A stretch of DNA of 64,000 nucleotides from Lelliottia sp. JS-SCA-14 (GCF_035593345.1 NZ_CP141606.1:1736001-1800000); one strand, 5' to 3'. Shown: positions 11,945-22,056, counted from the first letter of the stretch. Translations and numbers: made by a program. Notes: generated by a model not told the origin, from the sequence alone.

Positions 11945-12496
11945 ATGGACAAATTTGACGCTAATCGCCGCAAGCTGCTGGCGCTAGGTGGTGTTGCGCT
12001 GGGCGCAGCGGCCATCTTACCGACGCCAGCATTTGCCACCCTCTCGACACCACGTCCGCGTATTTTAACGCTCAACAATCTTCACACCGGTGAGACGTTG
12101 AAAGCGGAGTTTTTCGATGGCAGAGGCTATATTCAGGATGAATTAGCAAGACTCAACCATTTTTTCCGTGATTACCGCGCGAATAAAATCAAAGCCATCG
12201 ACCCAGGATTGTTTGATCAGCTTTTCCGCCTCCAGGGCCTGCTCGGAACCCGCAAGCCGGTGCAACTCGTTTCCGGTTATCGCTCTATTGATACCAATAA
12301 CGAACTGCGCGCCCATAGCCGTGGGGTAGCCAAAAAAAGCTATCACACCAAAGGACAGGCGATGGATTTTCACATCGAAGGCGTTTCATTAGCCAATATT
12401 CGCAAAGCTGCGTTATCTATGCGCGCAGGTGGTGTAGGATATTACCCACGTAGCAACTTTGTGCATATTGATACCGGGCCAGCACGGCACTGGTAA
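11945..12496 (+). CDS. mepK: Murein endopeptidase MepK (YcbK), Tat-exported
   Basis: MepK (YcbK) is a periplasmic zinc peptidase of the M15/DUF882 family that cleaves peptidoglycan cross-links, including the 3-3 type made by L,D-transpeptidases. The 183 residues begin with a twin-arginine signal (NRRKLLALGG, near residues 7-16). The zinc-site motifs HTKGQAMDFH and FVHIDTG are visible. It lies 175 bp after ldtD in the same direction, so a cross-link maker and a matching hydrolase are neighbours. gloC follows 15 bp downstream and is probably cotranscribed. Confidence 0.93.
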   Translation: MDKFDANRRKLLALGGVALGAAAILPTPAFATLSTPRPRILTLNNLHTGETLKAEFFDGRGYIQDELARLNHFFRDYRANKIKAIDPGLFDQLFRLQGLLGTRKPVQLVSGYRSIDTNNELRAHSRGVAKKSYHTKGQAMDFHIEGVSLANIRKAALSMRAGGVGYYPRSNFVHIDTGPARHW

Positions 12497-12511
12497 TAAT
12501 GAAGGAGCAGT

Positions 12512-13159
12512 ATGAACTATCGTATTATTCCGGTGACTGCGTTCTCCCAGAACTGTTCATTAATCTGGTGTGAACAAACCAAACTGGCCGCGCTTGTCGA
12601 TCCCGGCGGAGATGCTGAGAAGATCAAGCAGGAAGTCGAAGCGTCCGGCGTGACGCTGATGCAGATTTTGCTGACCCATGGCCATCTTGACCATGTGGGG
12701 GCTGCGGCGGAGCTGGCACAACATTACGGTGTGCCCGTGATTGGACCGGAAAAAGAAGATGAGTTCTGGCTGCAGGGTTTACCTGCCCAAAGCCGGATGT
12801 TTGGCCTCGATGAGTGTCAGCCTCTGACGCCCGATCGTTGGCTGAACGAAGGCGAGAGCGTTAGCGTCGGAAACGTGACGCTTCAGGTATTGCACTGCCC
12901 GGGCCACACGCCGGGGCATATCGTCTTCTTTGACGACCAGTCACGGTTGCTCGTTTCGGGCGATGTGATTTTCAAAGGCGGCGTAGGACGCAGCGACTTC
13001 CCTCGCGGCGACCACGGTCAGTTGATCCAGTCGATTAAACAGAAGTTACTGCCGTTAGGCGATGATGTGACGTTTATTCCAGGGCACGGCCCGATGTCGA
13101 CGTTAGGATATGAGCGGGTACATAACCCGTTCCTACAGGATGAAATGCCTGTCTGGTAA
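12512..13159 (+). CDS. gloC: Type II hydroxyacylglutathione hydrolase GloC
   Basis: GloC (YcbL) is a cytosolic metallo-beta-lactamase-fold enzyme with glyoxalase II activity. It hydrolyses S-lactoylglutathione to lactate and glutathione during methylglyoxal removal. The 215 residues equal the E. coli length. The metal-binding [10 protein letters not shown] lies near residues 54-63, and later ligands are in [23 protein letters not shown] and PGHGP. A GGAG ribosome site precedes ATG 12512. The window also holds mgsA (48.1 kb), the enzyme that makes methylglyoxal. Confidence 0.94.
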   Translation: MNYRIIPVTAFSQNCSLIWCEQTKLAALVDPGGDAEKIKQEVEASGVTLMQILLTHGHLDHVGAAAELAQHYGVPVIGPEKEDEFWLQGLPAQSRMFGLDECQPLTPDRWLNEGESVSVGNVTLQVLHCPGHTPGHIVFFDDQSRLLVSGDVIFKGGVGRSDFPRGDHGQLIQSIKQKLLPLGDDVTFIPGHGPMSTLGYERVHNPFLQDEMPVW

Positions 13160-13167
13160 ATCCCATT

Positions 13168-13196
13168 AAAAAAGCCTGCATAATGCAGGCTTTTTT
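13168..13196 (+). terminator. Rho-independent terminator after gloC
   Basis: The stem AAGCCTGCA / TGCAGGCTT has a 4-base loop and a T6 run. The A-run on the left side lets it also work from the aspC side. Confidence 0.85.
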
Positions 13197-13198
13197 GT

Positions 13199-13229
13199 AG
13201 GTCGGGTAAGCGTAAGCGCCACCCGACAG
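13199..13229. repeat. REP-like palindromic unit
   Basis: GTCGGGT (13201-13207) pairs with ACCCGAC (13221-13227) around TAAGCGTAAGCGCC, the typical REP/PU layout of enterobacterial intergenic repeats. It sits between the convergent gloC and aspC. Confidence 0.7.
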
Positions 13230-13235
13230 ACTTTT

Positions 13236-14426
13236 TTACAGCACAGCCACAATCGCTTCGCACAGCGGCGCCATGTTGTCCGGCGTCATACCCGCCACGT
13301 TCACACGCCCTGAAGCCACAGCATACACACCAAACTCTTCGCGCAGACGCAGAACCTGCTCTTTAGTCAGGCCGCTGAACGAGAACATCCCGTTCTGTTT
13401 GATGATGAAGCTGAAGTCGCGATCCGCGCCTTTCTCCGCCAGCGTGTTCACGAACAGCAGGCGCATGCGCTGGATACGCTGACGCATGTCGTTCAGCTCT
13501 TGCTCCCAGATGGCGCGCAGGGCGTCATTGCTGAGGATGGTCGCGACCACAGAGGCACCGTGTGCCGGTGGGTTGGAGTAGTTGGCACGAATGACCGACT
13601 TCATCTGGCTGAACGCGCGATCAACGGTTTGCTCATCGGCAGCCACCAGCGTACAGGCACCCACGCGCTCATTGTACAGGCCAAAGTTCTTGGAATAAGA
13701 ACTCGCGACGATCAGTTCCTGATGAACAGCCGCAAAGGCGCGCAGGCCTTCAGCATCTTCTTCCAGACCGCGAGCAAAGCCCTGATAGGCGAAGTCGAAC
13801 AGCGGCAGCCAGCCTTTTTCTACGGACAGTTTTGCCAGCTGTTCCCACTGCTCCAGCGTCGGATCAATACCGGTTGGATTGTGGCAGCAGCCGTGGAACA
13901 GCACTACGTCACCGGCCTGGGCTTCGTTCAGGCTGGACAGCAATCCGTCGAAGTCCAGCGTGTGGTTCGCCGCGTCATAATAAGCATATTCGCGCACTTC
14001 CAGACCCGCGGAGTTAAACACGCTCTTATGGTTCGGCCAGCTCGGGTTGCTCACCCAAACACGCTTCACAGAGGTGTTCTTCGCGAGGAAATCCGCCGCG
14101 ACGCGTAATGCGCCGGTACCGCCAGGCGTCTGGGCTGTGCGGGCACGCTTATCGCTGATAATCGTGCTGCCTTTGCCAAACAGCAGTTCCTGAGTGCAAC
14201 GACCAAATTCCGGGATACCGTCGATACCGAGGTAGTTTTTGGTGTTTTCGTTTTCCAGCAGATACTGCTCAGCTTTTTTAACGCTGGTCAGGACCGGAGT
14301 CTTGCCGGTTTCATCTTTATAGACACCAATACCCAGGTTGATTTTTCCAGGGCGATCATCGGCACGAAACAGATCGGCCAGGCCCAGAATAGGGTCGGCA
14401 GGGGCGGCGGTAATGTTCTCAAACAT
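13236..14426 (-). CDS. aspC: Aspartate aminotransferase
   Basis: AspC is the PLP-dependent aminotransferase that interconverts aspartate and oxaloacetate with glutamate and 2-oxoglutarate; it also acts on aromatic amino acids. The 396 residues match E. coli exactly. The PLP lysine lies in [15 protein letters not shown], and the substrate-binding Arg region is near the C-terminus ([10 protein letters not shown]). It is monocistronic, separated from the porin gene upstream on the same strand by a terminator and about 180 bp. Confidence 0.97.
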   Translation of the reverse strand: MFENITAAPADPILGLADLFRADDRPGKINLGIGVYKDETGKTPVLTSVKKAEQYLLENENTKNYLGIDGIPEFGRCTQELLFGKGSTIISDKRARTAQTPGGTGALRVAADFLAKNTSVKRVWVSNPSWPNHKSVFNSAGLEVREYAYYDAANHTLDFDGLLSSLNEAQAGDVVLFHGCCHNPTGIDPTLEQWEQLAKLSVEKGWLPLFDFAYQGFARGLEEDAEGLRAFAAVHQELIVASSYSKNFGLYNERVGACTLVAADEQTVDRAFSQMKSVIRANYSNPPAHGASVVATILSNDALRAIWEQELNDMRQRIQRMRLLFVNTLAEKGADRDFSFIIKQNGMFSFSGLTKEQVLRLREEFGVYAVASGRVNVAGMTPDNMAPLCEAIVAVL

Positions 14427-14554
14427 GACGAGGTTCCATTGTGATTACAGAAGTGAAATCCGCTATCAGGTTAACGGTAGATTTACAAAATGCCAACCGT
14501 TTGCGACAAAAAGCGTGCGCCTTTTCAAAAGACGCCATTTTTTTCTTTCAGCCA

Positions 14555-14582
14555 TAAAAAAACAGGACCGAAGTCCTGTTTT
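14555..14582 (-). terminator. Terminator of the ompF-locus porin gene
   Basis: AAAACAGGAC and GTCCTGTTTT pair around a CGAA loop. Read on the minus strand, the stem is followed by a T-run, 28 bp beyond the porin stop codon. Confidence 0.8.
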
Positions 14583-14610
14583 CTAGGCATTTAGCAGAGA
14601 GGGCTGCTTA

Positions 14611-15714
14611 TTAGAACTGGTAAGTTACACCAACAGTTGCCTGGTTGTCTGAACCAACCCAGCTGGTAGATGCATCTTCGTCATCCAGCAGGTTAAAGCG
14701 GTAGTCGCCGTAGACGTTGAAGTTCTTGTTGAAGTAGTAAGTTGCGCCAGTGGTGATGTATTTCGCCAGGTCACGGTCGCCGATACCGTTCAGGTCTTTG
14801 CCTTTAGACTGAACGTAAGAAACGGATGGACGCAGACCGAAGTCGAACTGGTACTGTGCAATCACTTCGAAGTTCTGAGTTTTGTTAGCTACGTTGTACA
14901 CGTTGCCGTCTGCGTCAGGTGTGTTAGTGTCGCCGCTGTTGCCCAGGATGCTCATGTTACGGGTTTCAGCATACACGGTTGCCAGGTAGATGTTGTTCGC
15001 GTCGTATTTCGCGCCAACAGCCCAGGATTCAGCCTTATCGCCTTTACCGTCTTGTTTCTGCTCCAGAGTACGGTTTGCAGTGCTGTATGCACCGATCAGA
15101 CCGAAACCTTCACCGAATTCGTAACCCAGGGACAGACCAACGCCGTCTCCGTTAGCTTGTTTCAGGTTCGTACGGTCGTTTTTACCCTGATACTGAACGC
15201 CAAAGTTCAGACCATCAACCAGACCGAAGAAGTTGCTGTTACGGTAGGTCAACAGGCCAGTAGAACGGCTGGTCATGTAGTTATCAGTGTATGCACCACC
15301 CCAGGTTTCACCGGAGAAAGATGGCGCCATATCGGTGTAGGATTCTACGTCGTAAACGATACCGTAGTTACGGCCGTAGTCCAGGGAGCCAGCGTCAGAA
15401 ACTTTGATACCTGCGAATGCCAGACGAGTTACGTTGTCCTGATCACCTTCAGCTTTACCAGCCTTAGCACGGTATTCCCACTGACCGTAACCAGTCACCT
15501 GATCGTTAACCTGAGTTTCGCCTTTGAAGCCGATCTGGCCGTAAGAGGAATCAGAGTTTTTGTGTTCGCCGGAAGTGGTGAAGCCATGCTCACCAACAAC
15601 TTTACCGTAGAAGTCCAGTTTGTTGCCGTTTTTGTTATAGATTTCTGCAGCGTTTGCTGCACCGGCTACCAGCAGGGCAGGGATAACCACTGCCAGGATA
15701 TTGCGCTTCATCAT
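14611..15714 (-). CDS. ompF: Outer membrane porin at the ompF locus
   Basis: This is a trimeric general-diffusion porin for small hydrophilic solutes. The 367 residues include a signal peptide ([20 protein letters not shown], cut after ANA) and the usual C-terminal YQF with terminal Phe. Locus, signal peptide, double-Met start and upstream DNA are those of ompF. The constriction loop L3 reads [13 protein letters not shown], so the usual PEFGG motif is PSFSG and the Glu equivalent to E117 of E. coli OmpF is Ser, while the Asp before it is kept. From memory the central part resembles OmpN/OmpK37-type porins. Family is certain; the exact subgroup is not. Confidence 0.88.
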   Translation of the reverse strand: MMKRNILAVVIPALLVAGAANAAEIYNKNGNKLDFYGKVVGEHGFTTSGEHKNSDSSYGQIGFKGETQVNDQVTGYGQWEYRAKAGKAEGDQDNVTRLAFAGIKVSDAGSLDYGRNYGIVYDVESYTDMAPSFSGETWGGAYTDNYMTSRSTGLLTYRNSNFFGLVDGLNFGVQYQGKNDRTNLKQANGDGVGLSLGYEFGEGFGLIGAYSTANRTLEQKQDGKGDKAESWAVGAKYDANNIYLATVYAETRNMSILGNSGDTNTPDADGNVYNVANKTQNFEVIAQYQFDFGLRPSVSYVQSKGKDLNGIGDRDLAKYITTGATYYFNKNFNVYGDYRFNLLDDEDASTSWVGSDNQATVGVTYQF

Positions 15715-15837
15715 TATTTATTACCCTCATTGGTTTTTTTATGACACTCGCCACTGCCGTCAATAAATTCTGTCAATAAATATTTCCGGAACTATTGATG
15801 AGAGTTAGGTGTCTTTATGTATCTGACAGGCATCTTT
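15715..15837 (-). promoter_or_regulatory. ompF promoter and leader
   Basis: The minus strand carries AAAGAT at 15837-15832 as -10, and transcription probably starts near 15825. This gives a leader of about 110 bases as in E. coli ompF. The leader ends with GAGGGTAATAAATAATGATG, the conserved ribosome site that MicF RNA pairs with in E. coli. Confidence 0.7.
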
Positions 15838-15864
15838 CCATTCATATAGCCGTTTCGCTAGCCT

Positions 15865-15924
15865 GAAAGTGCTACAAAGATAAAGATTGAGTAACAAAAA
15901 GAAATAATGTGTAACTAAATGTGA
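15865..15924 (-). promoter_or_regulatory. OmpR binding sites F1-F2-F3
   Basis: Three adjoining 20-bp blocks read on the minus strand match the E. coli ompF OmpR sites: F1 about 15924-15905 (TAGTTACACATTA core), F2 15904-15885 (TTTCTTTTTGTTACTCAATC) and F3 15884-15865 (TTTATCTTTGTAGCACTTTC). F3 ends about 40 bp before the inferred start. Osmoregulation by EnvZ/OmpR is therefore expected. Confidence 0.75.
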
Positions 15925-16281
15925 ATTATTGGGAACTTTGTGAAGCACCTCAAATTTCAGAACTGATTGCTGAATAAAAACACTAACCCATTCCTATATA
16001 TATGAATTGCTTATATTTAATTTTGATAAAGGCGTTTCGTGTCAACAGAAGTTAAACAACTCACTTTTTCTTATTGTTTACATTAGCCATCCAGGTGGCT
16101 GTGTAAGTGAGCGTTTTTTGTGCTAAAGCATTTCAATGGCATTAGGCGCAATAAGAATGCGGTTTATTTTTTGTTCGTAGATGTTTCGTGGAAATAAAAC
16201 GTAACAGGTGGAATATTTGGCGGGGTTGCAATTGGAAGTTACTGACTTTCGGCTGACATAAATTGACAGTGCAGAATAAAA
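15925..16281. other. AT-rich gene-free stretch upstream of the ompF promoter
   Basis: This stretch lies between the OmpR sites and the asnS terminator. It is AT-rich and has no credible coding frame. It may hold the distal OmpR (F4) and IHF sites known upstream of E. coli ompF, but none could be assigned by eye. An imperfect hairpin AGCCATCC/AGGTGGCT lies near 16086-16101. Confidence 0.4.
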
Positions 16282-16307
16282 TAACGGCCAGCAGTTGCTG
16301 GCCGTTA
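16282..16307 (-). terminator. Rho-independent terminator of asnS
   Basis: A perfect 12-bp stem, TAACGGCCAGCA with TGCTGGCCGTTA, has a 2-base spacer. Read on the minus strand it runs into TTTTATT, 14 bp after the asnS stop. Confidence 0.85.
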
Positions 16308-16320
16308 TTAATAGTTGCGT

Positions 16321-17721
16321 TTAGAAACTGGCGTTGCGTGGGGTACGTGGGAACGGAATCACATCACGCACGTTCTGCACACCGGTGACATAGGCAATCA
16401 AACGCTCGAAGCCCAGACCAAAACCAGAGTGTGGCACGGTGCCGTAACGGCGCAGGTCACGATACCAGCTGTAATCGGCTGGATTCAGACCCATTTCTTC
16501 CATACGCGCATCGAGCACGTCCAGACGCTCTTCACGCTGGGAGCCACCGATGATCTCACCGATGCCTGGGGCCAGCACGTCCATCGCGGCAACGGTTTTA
16601 CCGTCTTCGTTAAGGCGCATGTAGAAGGCCTTAATGTCTTTCGGATAGTTTTTCACAACCACCGGCGCTTTGAAGTATTTCTCAGCCAGGTAACGTTCGT
16701 GTTCGGAAGACAGATCCACGCCCCAGTAAACCGGGTTCTCGAATTTCTCGCCGCATTTCTCCAGAATCGCCACCGCGTCGGTGTAATCCACCTGGGCAAA
16801 GTCTGCAGAGACGAAACGCTCCAGACGGGCAACCGCATCGCTGTCGACGCGCTCTGCGAAGAATTTCATGTCGTCAGCGCGCTCTTCCAGAACCGCTTTG
16901 AAGACATACTTCAACATCGCTTCAGCCAGACCGGCCACGTCATTCAGATCGGCAAACGCCACTTCCGGCTCCAGCATCCAGAATTCCGCCAGGTGGCGGC
17001 TGGTATTGGAGTTTTCAGCACGGAAGGTTGGGCCGAAGGTGTAGATTTTGGACAACGCACAGGCGTAAGTTTCGCCGTTCAGCTGGCCGGATACGGTCAG
17101 GAACGCTTCTTTACCGAAGAAGTCCTGGTCGAAATCGACTTTACCTTCTGGCGTACGCGGCAGGTTTTCCAGATCCAGCGTCGAAACGCGGAACATCTCG
17201 CCCGCGCCTTCGGTATCGGATGCGGTAATCAGCGGGGTAGACACCCAGAAGTAACCCTGCTCGTCGAAGAAACGATGCAGCGCTTGCGCCAGTGTGTGAC
17301 GAACACGCGCTACGGCACCAATCATGTTGGTACGCGGGCGCAAGTGAGCCACTTCGCGTAGGTATTCGATGCTGTGACGTTTTGCCGCCATCGGGTAGGT
17401 GTCTGGATCTTCAACCCAGCCGGTCACTTCGACAGACGTTGCCTGCAGTTCGAAGCTCTGGCCCTGGCCAGGAGAGGCGACGACAGTCCCGGTCACGATC
17501 ACGGAACAGCCGGTGGTCAGGCGCAGCACTTCGTCATTGTAATTGGGCAGAGAATTATTAATTACGGCCTGTACAGGATCAAAGCAGGAACCGTCATAGA
17601 CGGCGAGGAAGGAGATGCCAGCTTTAGAATCTCGGCGAGTACGCACCCATCCGCGCACGGTGACTTCTTGGTCAACGGCGACGCGGCCCTGGAGTACGTC
17701 GGCTACAGGCACAACGCTCAT
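16321..17721 (-). CDS. asnS: Asparagine--tRNA ligase
   Basis: AsnRS charges tRNA-Asn with asparagine in the cytosol. It is a class IIb synthetase with an N-terminal OB-fold anticodon-binding domain ([18 protein letters not shown], from about residue 22). The catalytic domain has motif 2 around [21 protein letters not shown] and a C-terminal motif 3, GFGLGFERL. The ATG at 17721 gives 466 residues beginning [11 protein letters not shown] as in E. coli and has a GAGAG ribosome site. A longer in-frame extension upstream was not used. Confidence 0.97.
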   Translation of the reverse strand: MSVVPVADVLQGRVAVDQEVTVRGWVRTRRDSKAGISFLAVYDGSCFDPVQAVINNSLPNYNDEVLRLTTGCSVIVTGTVVASPGQGQSFELQATSVEVTGWVEDPDTYPMAAKRHSIEYLREVAHLRPRTNMIGAVARVRHTLAQALHRFFDEQGYFWVSTPLITASDTEGAGEMFRVSTLDLENLPRTPEGKVDFDQDFFGKEAFLTVSGQLNGETYACALSKIYTFGPTFRAENSNTSRHLAEFWMLEPEVAFADLNDVAGLAEAMLKYVFKAVLEERADDMKFFAERVDSDAVARLERFVSADFAQVDYTDAVAILEKCGEKFENPVYWGVDLSSEHERYLAEKYFKAPVVVKNYPKDIKAFYMRLNEDGKTVAAMDVLAPGIGEIIGGSQREERLDVLDARMEEMGLNPADYSWYRDLRRYGTVPHSGFGLGFERLIAYVTGVQNVRDVIPFPRTPRNASF

Positions 17722-17839
17722 AATATTCTCTCTGTTAATAGTCGGAAAAAATAGATATTTGTCCGCCCTTATAGGGGGGATATCTATGTTACCTGGCATC
17801 CGCCGTCAGACAAGCAGATTTCGCAGCGAAAAGAGAGAA

Positions 17840-17876
17840 ATTAGTAAAAATTTAGGCAGGGGGCCGGTAAGCCCCC
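17840..17876 (-). terminator. Probable terminator of pncB
   Basis: A 6-bp GC stem, GGGGGC (17859-17864) with GCCCCC (17871-17876), is followed on the minus strand by a T-rich tract. It lies 10 bp past the pncB stop. Confidence 0.6.
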
Positions 17877-17885
17877 ACAAGAGGA

Positions 17886-19088
17886 TTAGCTGGCTTTCTT
17901 AATCTGGGGCAGATCGAAGGCTTTTCGCAAGGCGCGCACGAAGGCTTTGTCATGACAGATGGTTTTACCCGGGCTGTCAGAGAGCTTGGCGACCGGCTTG
18001 CCGTTACATTCCACCAGTTTGATCACGATATTCAGCGGTTTCACCTGAGGGATATCGCAGGTCAGTCGTGTACCGATCCCAAAGCTCAGGTTAACGCGGG
18101 AGGAGAACTGGCGGTAGAGATCGATCGCTTTCGGCAGATCGAGGTTATCCGAGAAGACCAGCACTTTGGTGAGCGGATCGATACCCAGCTTCTGATAATG
18201 GGCGATCGCTTTTTCACCCCATTCCACCGGATCCCCGGAGTCATGGCGTAGGCCCTGATAGCGGTTGGCAAATTCCGGCCCGAAGTCGCGCAGGAACGCG
18301 TCCATCGTAATACAGTCCGTGAGGGCAATTCCCAGCTGGTCCGGATATTCTTCAAGCCAGGCGGCGAGCGCGGCGCGCTGGCTGGTGGCGAGATCGGGGC
18401 TGATCTGCTGATGTGCCTGGAACCATTCGTGGGCCTGAGTGCCCATCGGCGTCAGGTTGCGGCGACGCGCTAAATCGTAGTTACTGGTGCCGACAAACCA
18501 CTGCTCCTGCTGCAAACGTTCGACAATCGCCTGCTGCACTTCGCGAGAGAAACGACGGCGGGTGCCGAAATCCATCAGACGGAAACGGGACATATCCACC
18601 GATTCCGTCATTCGATTGAAATCAACCAGTTTGCTTTCGAGTGTTTCCAGCGCCTGCTCAACGCCCACTTCCGGCGAACGGTAGCGGTGCACAATCTCGC
18701 TGATCACCGCCAGCAGCGGGACTTCCCACATGATCACTTCCCGCCACGGCCCGGCCAGACGAATGTGCAGTCGACCATTATTATTGGTGACAGTGACCTG
18801 TTCGGGGTTGTAGCGGAAATCGCGCAGCCAGTCTAAATAGTCGGCTTTAAAGAAGGGGAGGCCAGAGAGCCACTGGTATTCGTCGTCCTGCAGAGTCAGA
18901 TGCTGCATGGCATCGACCTGTTCACGGATCGTATCAGCGTAAATACCGAGCAAGTCATCACCACGGCAGCGGAATTCAGCCGCTACTTCTACATCATAGT
19001 AATGGTGAAAAACGGCTTGCTGCATATGCAGTTTATACGCGTCGGTATCCAGCAGTGTATGCAGAACAGGGGAAGCGAATTGAGTCAT
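17886..19088 (-). CDS. pncB: Nicotinate phosphoribosyltransferase
   Basis: PncB makes nicotinate mononucleotide from nicotinate and PRPP with ATP hydrolysis. It is the entry step of the Preiss-Handler NAD salvage route. ATG 19088 gives 400 residues starting [22 protein letters not shown], the E. coli length. The regulatory phospho-His is in [12 protein letters not shown], and the PRPP-binding region is near [13 protein letters not shown] NadR-type operator lies 30 bp upstream, so repression by NadR when NAD is plentiful is expected. Confidence 0.96.
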   Translation of the reverse strand: MTQFASPVLHTLLDTDAYKLHMQQAVFHHYYDVEVAAEFRCRGDDLLGIYADTIREQVDAMQHLTLQDDEYQWLSGLPFFKADYLDWLRDFRYNPEQVTVTNNNGRLHIRLAGPWREVIMWEVPLLAVISEIVHRYRSPEVGVEQALETLESKLVDFNRMTESVDMSRFRLMDFGTRRRFSREVQQAIVERLQQEQWFVGTSNYDLARRRNLTPMGTQAHEWFQAHQQISPDLATSQRAALAAWLEEYPDQLGIALTDCITMDAFLRDFGPEFANRYQGLRHDSGDPVEWGEKAIAHYQKLGIDPLTKVLVFSDNLDLPKAIDLYRQFSSRVNLSFGIGTRLTCDIPQVKPLNIVIKLVECNGKPVAKLSDSPGKTICHDKAFVRALRKAFDLPQIKKAS

Positions 19089-19117
19089 AGGTGCGCAGTA
19101 GCATCCTCTCACGGGAG

Positions 19118-19135
19118 CGTTTAGTACAATAAACA
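19118..19135 (-). promoter_or_regulatory. NadR box upstream of pncB
   Basis: CGTTTA-N6-TAAACA fits the NadR operator TGTTTA-N6-TAAACA with one mismatch per half at most. It lies about 30 bp upstream of the pncB start, as expected for an operator overlapping the promoter. Confidence 0.65.
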
Positions 19136-19353
19136 ACTATTGAAACCGCTGGAGTATACCTTGTTTAGCGATTTATTGAACCCCGATCACAACATAAGCT
19201 GCCGTTATGGTCGAGAGCATTTCGTGCCCCGTGTTATACGAATGTAGCAAAATTGGGTTTTCGCCCTGAAAAGATGAACATTCTGCATAGCGCGTTTTAC
19301 ACAACAGGAATAGACTGGATTCGTTATTCGACAAACGATGCATAAGGTTTTCT

Positions 19354-21966
19354 ATGACACAACAGCCACAAGCCAAATACCGCCACGACTACCGTGCGCC
19401 GGAATACCTGATTAGCGATATCGATCTGACTTTTGACCTGGATGCCACCAAAACCGTTGTCACGGCCATAAGCCAGGTCACACGCCAAAGTGCGACGGCT
19501 GTACCGCTGCGTCTCGACGGTGAAGACCTGACGCTGGTCTCGATCCACGTCAACGACGAAGCGTGGACAGACTATAAAGAAGAAGAGAGCCAACTGGTCA
19601 TTAACAATCTGCCAGAGCGTTTCTCCCTGCGCATCGTGACCGAAATCAGCCCGGCGTCCAACACCGCGCTGGAAGGCCTGTATCAGTCAGGCGTGGCGCT
19701 TTGCACCCAGTGCGAAGCTGAAGGTTTCCGCCATATCACCTGGTATCTGGACCGCCCGGACGTTCTGGCGCGTTTCACCACCAAAATCATTGCCGATAAA
19801 AAACTTTATCCGTACCTGCTCTCCAACGGTAACCGTGTGGGGCAGGGCGAGCTGGAAAATGGCCGTCACTGGACACAGTGGCAGGATCCGTTCCCAAAAC
19901 CCTGCTACCTGTTTGCGCTGGTAGCGGGTGATTTCGACGTGCTGCGCGATACCTTCAAAACCCGCTCCGGCCGCGACGTGGCGCTGGAGCTGTTTGTCGA
20001 TCGCGGCAACCTCGATCGCGCGCCGTGGGCAATGACGTCGCTCATCAACTCTATGAAGTGGGATGAAGAGCGTTTCGGCCTCGAGTACGACCTCGACATC
20101 TATATGATCGTCGCCGTCGACTTCTTTAATATGGGCGCGATGGAGAACAAAGGCCTGAACGTCTTTAACTCCAAATACGTGCTGGCGCGAACCGACACTG
20201 CCACCGATAAAGATTACCTCGATATCGAACGCGTCATCGGCCACGAATATTTCCACAACTGGACCGGCAACCGCGTGACCTGCCGCGACTGGTTCCAGTT
20301 GAGCCTGAAAGAAGGTCTGACCGTGTTCCGCGATCAGGAGTTCAGCTCCGATCTGGGTTCCCGCGCCGTAAACCGCATCAGCAACGTGCGCACCATGCGC
20401 GGTCTGCAGTTCGCCGAAGACGCAAGCCCAATGGCGCACCCAATTCGTCCGGACAAAGTGATTGAGATGAACAACTTCTACACCCTGACGGTGTACGAGA
20501 AAGGTTCTGAAATCATCCGCATGATCCACACTCTGCTCGGCGAAGAGAACTTCCAGAAAGGGATGCAGCTCTATTTCGAGCGTCACGACGGCAGCGCCGC
20601 CACCTGCGACGATTTCGTGCAGGCGATGGAAGACGCGTCTAACGTCGATCTCTCCCATTTCCGCCGCTGGTACAGCCAGGCTGGGACGCCGATTGTTACC
20701 GTGAAAGACGACTACAATCCGGAAACCGAGCAGTACACCCTGACCATCAGCCAGCGCACGCCGCCGACAGCTGAACAGGAAGAGAAGCACCCGCTGCACA
20801 TTCCGTTCAGCATCGAGCTGTACGATAACGAAGGCAAAGTGATCCCGCTGCAGAAGGGCGGTCATCCGGTGCATCAGGTGCTGAATGTGACCCAGGCGGA
20901 GCAGACCTTTATCTTTGATAATGTCTACTTCCAGCCGGTTCCGGCGCTGCTGTGCGAATTCTCCGCACCGGTGAAACTGGAATATAAGTGGAGCGATCAG
21001 CAGCTCACCTTCCTGATGCGTCATGCGCGCAACGATTTCTCCCGCTGGGATGCCGCGCAGAGTCTGCTGGCAACCTATATCAAACTGAACGTGAACCGTC
21101 ATCAGCAGGGCCAGCCGTTGTCGCTGCCAGTGCACGTGGCCGATGCGTTCCGCGCGATTCTGCTGGATGAGAAAATCGACCCGGCGCTGGCCGCAGAGAT
21201 CCTGACCCTGCCTTCCGCGAACGAAATCGCCGAGCTGTTCGAGATCATCGATCCGATCGCGATTACCGCCGTGCGTGAAGCCCTGACCCGTACGCTGGCG
21301 ACCGAACTGGCCGACGAGTTCCTGGCGATCTACAACGCCAACAAACTCGACGAATACCGCGTGGAACACGCCGATATCGGCAAGCGTTCCCTGCGTAATA
21401 CTTGCCTGCGCTATCTGGCGTTTGGTGAAACCGAGCTGGCGAACACGCTGGTCAGCAAGCAGTATCACGAAGCCGATAACATGACCGACGCGTTAGCGGC
21501 TCTGGCGGCGAGCGTGGCGGCAGAGCTGCCGTGCCGCGATGCGCTGATGCAGGAGTACGATGACAAGTGGCATCAGGACGGTCTGGTGATGGATAAGTGG
21601 TTTATCCTGCAATCTACCAGCCCGGCGGCGGATGTACTGAGCAACGTGCGTAGTCTGCTCAAACACCGCTCCTTCACCATGAGCAACCCGAACCGCGTAC
21701 GTTCCCTGATTGGCGCGTTTGCCAGCAGCAACCCGGCCGCTTTCCATGCGGAAGATGGCAGCGGTTATCAGTTCATGGTGGAAATGCTGACCGAGCTGAA
21801 CAGCCGCAACCCGCAGGTGGCGTCGCGTCTGATTGAGCCGCTGATTCGTCTGAAACGTTACGATGCGTCGCGTCAGGCGAAAATGCGCGCCGCGCTGGAG
21901 CAGTTGAAAGGGCTGGAAAATCTGTCGGGCGATCTGTTCGAGAAGATTACGAAGGCGCTGGCCTGA
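19354..21966 (+). CDS. pepN: Aminopeptidase N
   Basis: PepN is the main cytosolic M1-family zinc aminopeptidase. It removes N-terminal residues from peptides in the last steps of protein turnover. The 870 residues match E. coli in length. The exopeptidase motif GAMEN is near residue 261. The zinc motif is HEYFH beginning at His297, and the third ligand Glu is in LKEGLTVFRDQE. The start at 19354 gives MTQQPQAKYRHDYRAPEYL. It is divergent from pncB, and a REP cluster follows. Confidence 0.98.
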   Translation: MTQQPQAKYRHDYRAPEYLISDIDLTFDLDATKTVVTAISQVTRQSATAVPLRLDGEDLTLVSIHVNDEAWTDYKEEESQLVINNLPERFSLRIVTEISPASNTALEGLYQSGVALCTQCEAEGFRHITWYLDRPDVLARFTTKIIADKKLYPYLLSNGNRVGQGELENGRHWTQWQDPFPKPCYLFALVAGDFDVLRDTFKTRSGRDVALELFVDRGNLDRAPWAMTSLINSMKWDEERFGLEYDLDIYMIVAVDFFNMGAMENKGLNVFNSKYVLARTDTATDKDYLDIERVIGHEYFHNWTGNRVTCRDWFQLSLKEGLTVFRDQEFSSDLGSRAVNRISNVRTMRGLQFAEDASPMAHPIRPDKVIEMNNFYTLTVYEKGSEIIRMIHTLLGEENFQKGMQLYFERHDGSAATCDDFVQAMEDASNVDLSHFRRWYSQAGTPIVTVKDDYNPETEQYTLTISQRTPPTAEQEEKHPLHIPFSIELYDNEGKVIPLQKGGHPVHQVLNVTQAEQTFIFDNVYFQPVPALLCEFSAPVKLEYKWSDQQLTFLMRHARNDFSRWDAAQSLLATYIKLNVNRHQQGQPLSLPVHVADAFRAILLDEKIDPALAAEILTLPSANEIAELFEIIDPIAITAVREALTRTLATELADEFLAIYNANKLDEYRVEHADIGKRSLRNTCLRYLAFGETELANTLVSKQYHEADNMTDALAALAASVAAELPCRDALMQEYDDKWHQDGLVMDKWFILQSTSPAADVLSNVRSLLKHRSFTMSNPNRVRSLIGAFASSNPAAFHAEDGSGYQFMVEMLTELNSRNPQVASRLIEPLIRLKRYDASRQAKMRAALEQLKGLENLSGDLFEKITKALA

Positions 21967-21971
21967 GTGAA

Positions 21972-22050
21972 TGCCCGGTGGCGCTAGCGCTTACCGGGCC
22001 TACAACGGCACAATACTTGTAGGCCGGGCAAGGCGAAGCCGCCGCCCGGC
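21972..22050. repeat. Pair of REP units (BIME-like)
   Basis: Two palindromic units lie head to head. The first, GCCCGGT...ACCGGGC (about 21973-21999), surrounds GGCGCTAGCGCTT. The second, GCCGGGC...GCCCGGC (about 22022-22050), surrounds AAGGCGAAGCCGCC. A T-run follows at 22051-22056, so the second unit may also terminate pepN transcription. The cluster lies between the convergent pepN and ssuB. Confidence 0.75.
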
Positions 22051-22056
22051 TTTTTT

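Noticed and set aside
19687..21468. Long open frame (593 codons) on the minus strand inside pepN
   Set aside because: It is a mirror of pepN codon bias: no recognisable domain, no ribosome site, and full overlap with an unmistakable gene. The same holds for long antisense frames in rlmKL, uup and mukB.
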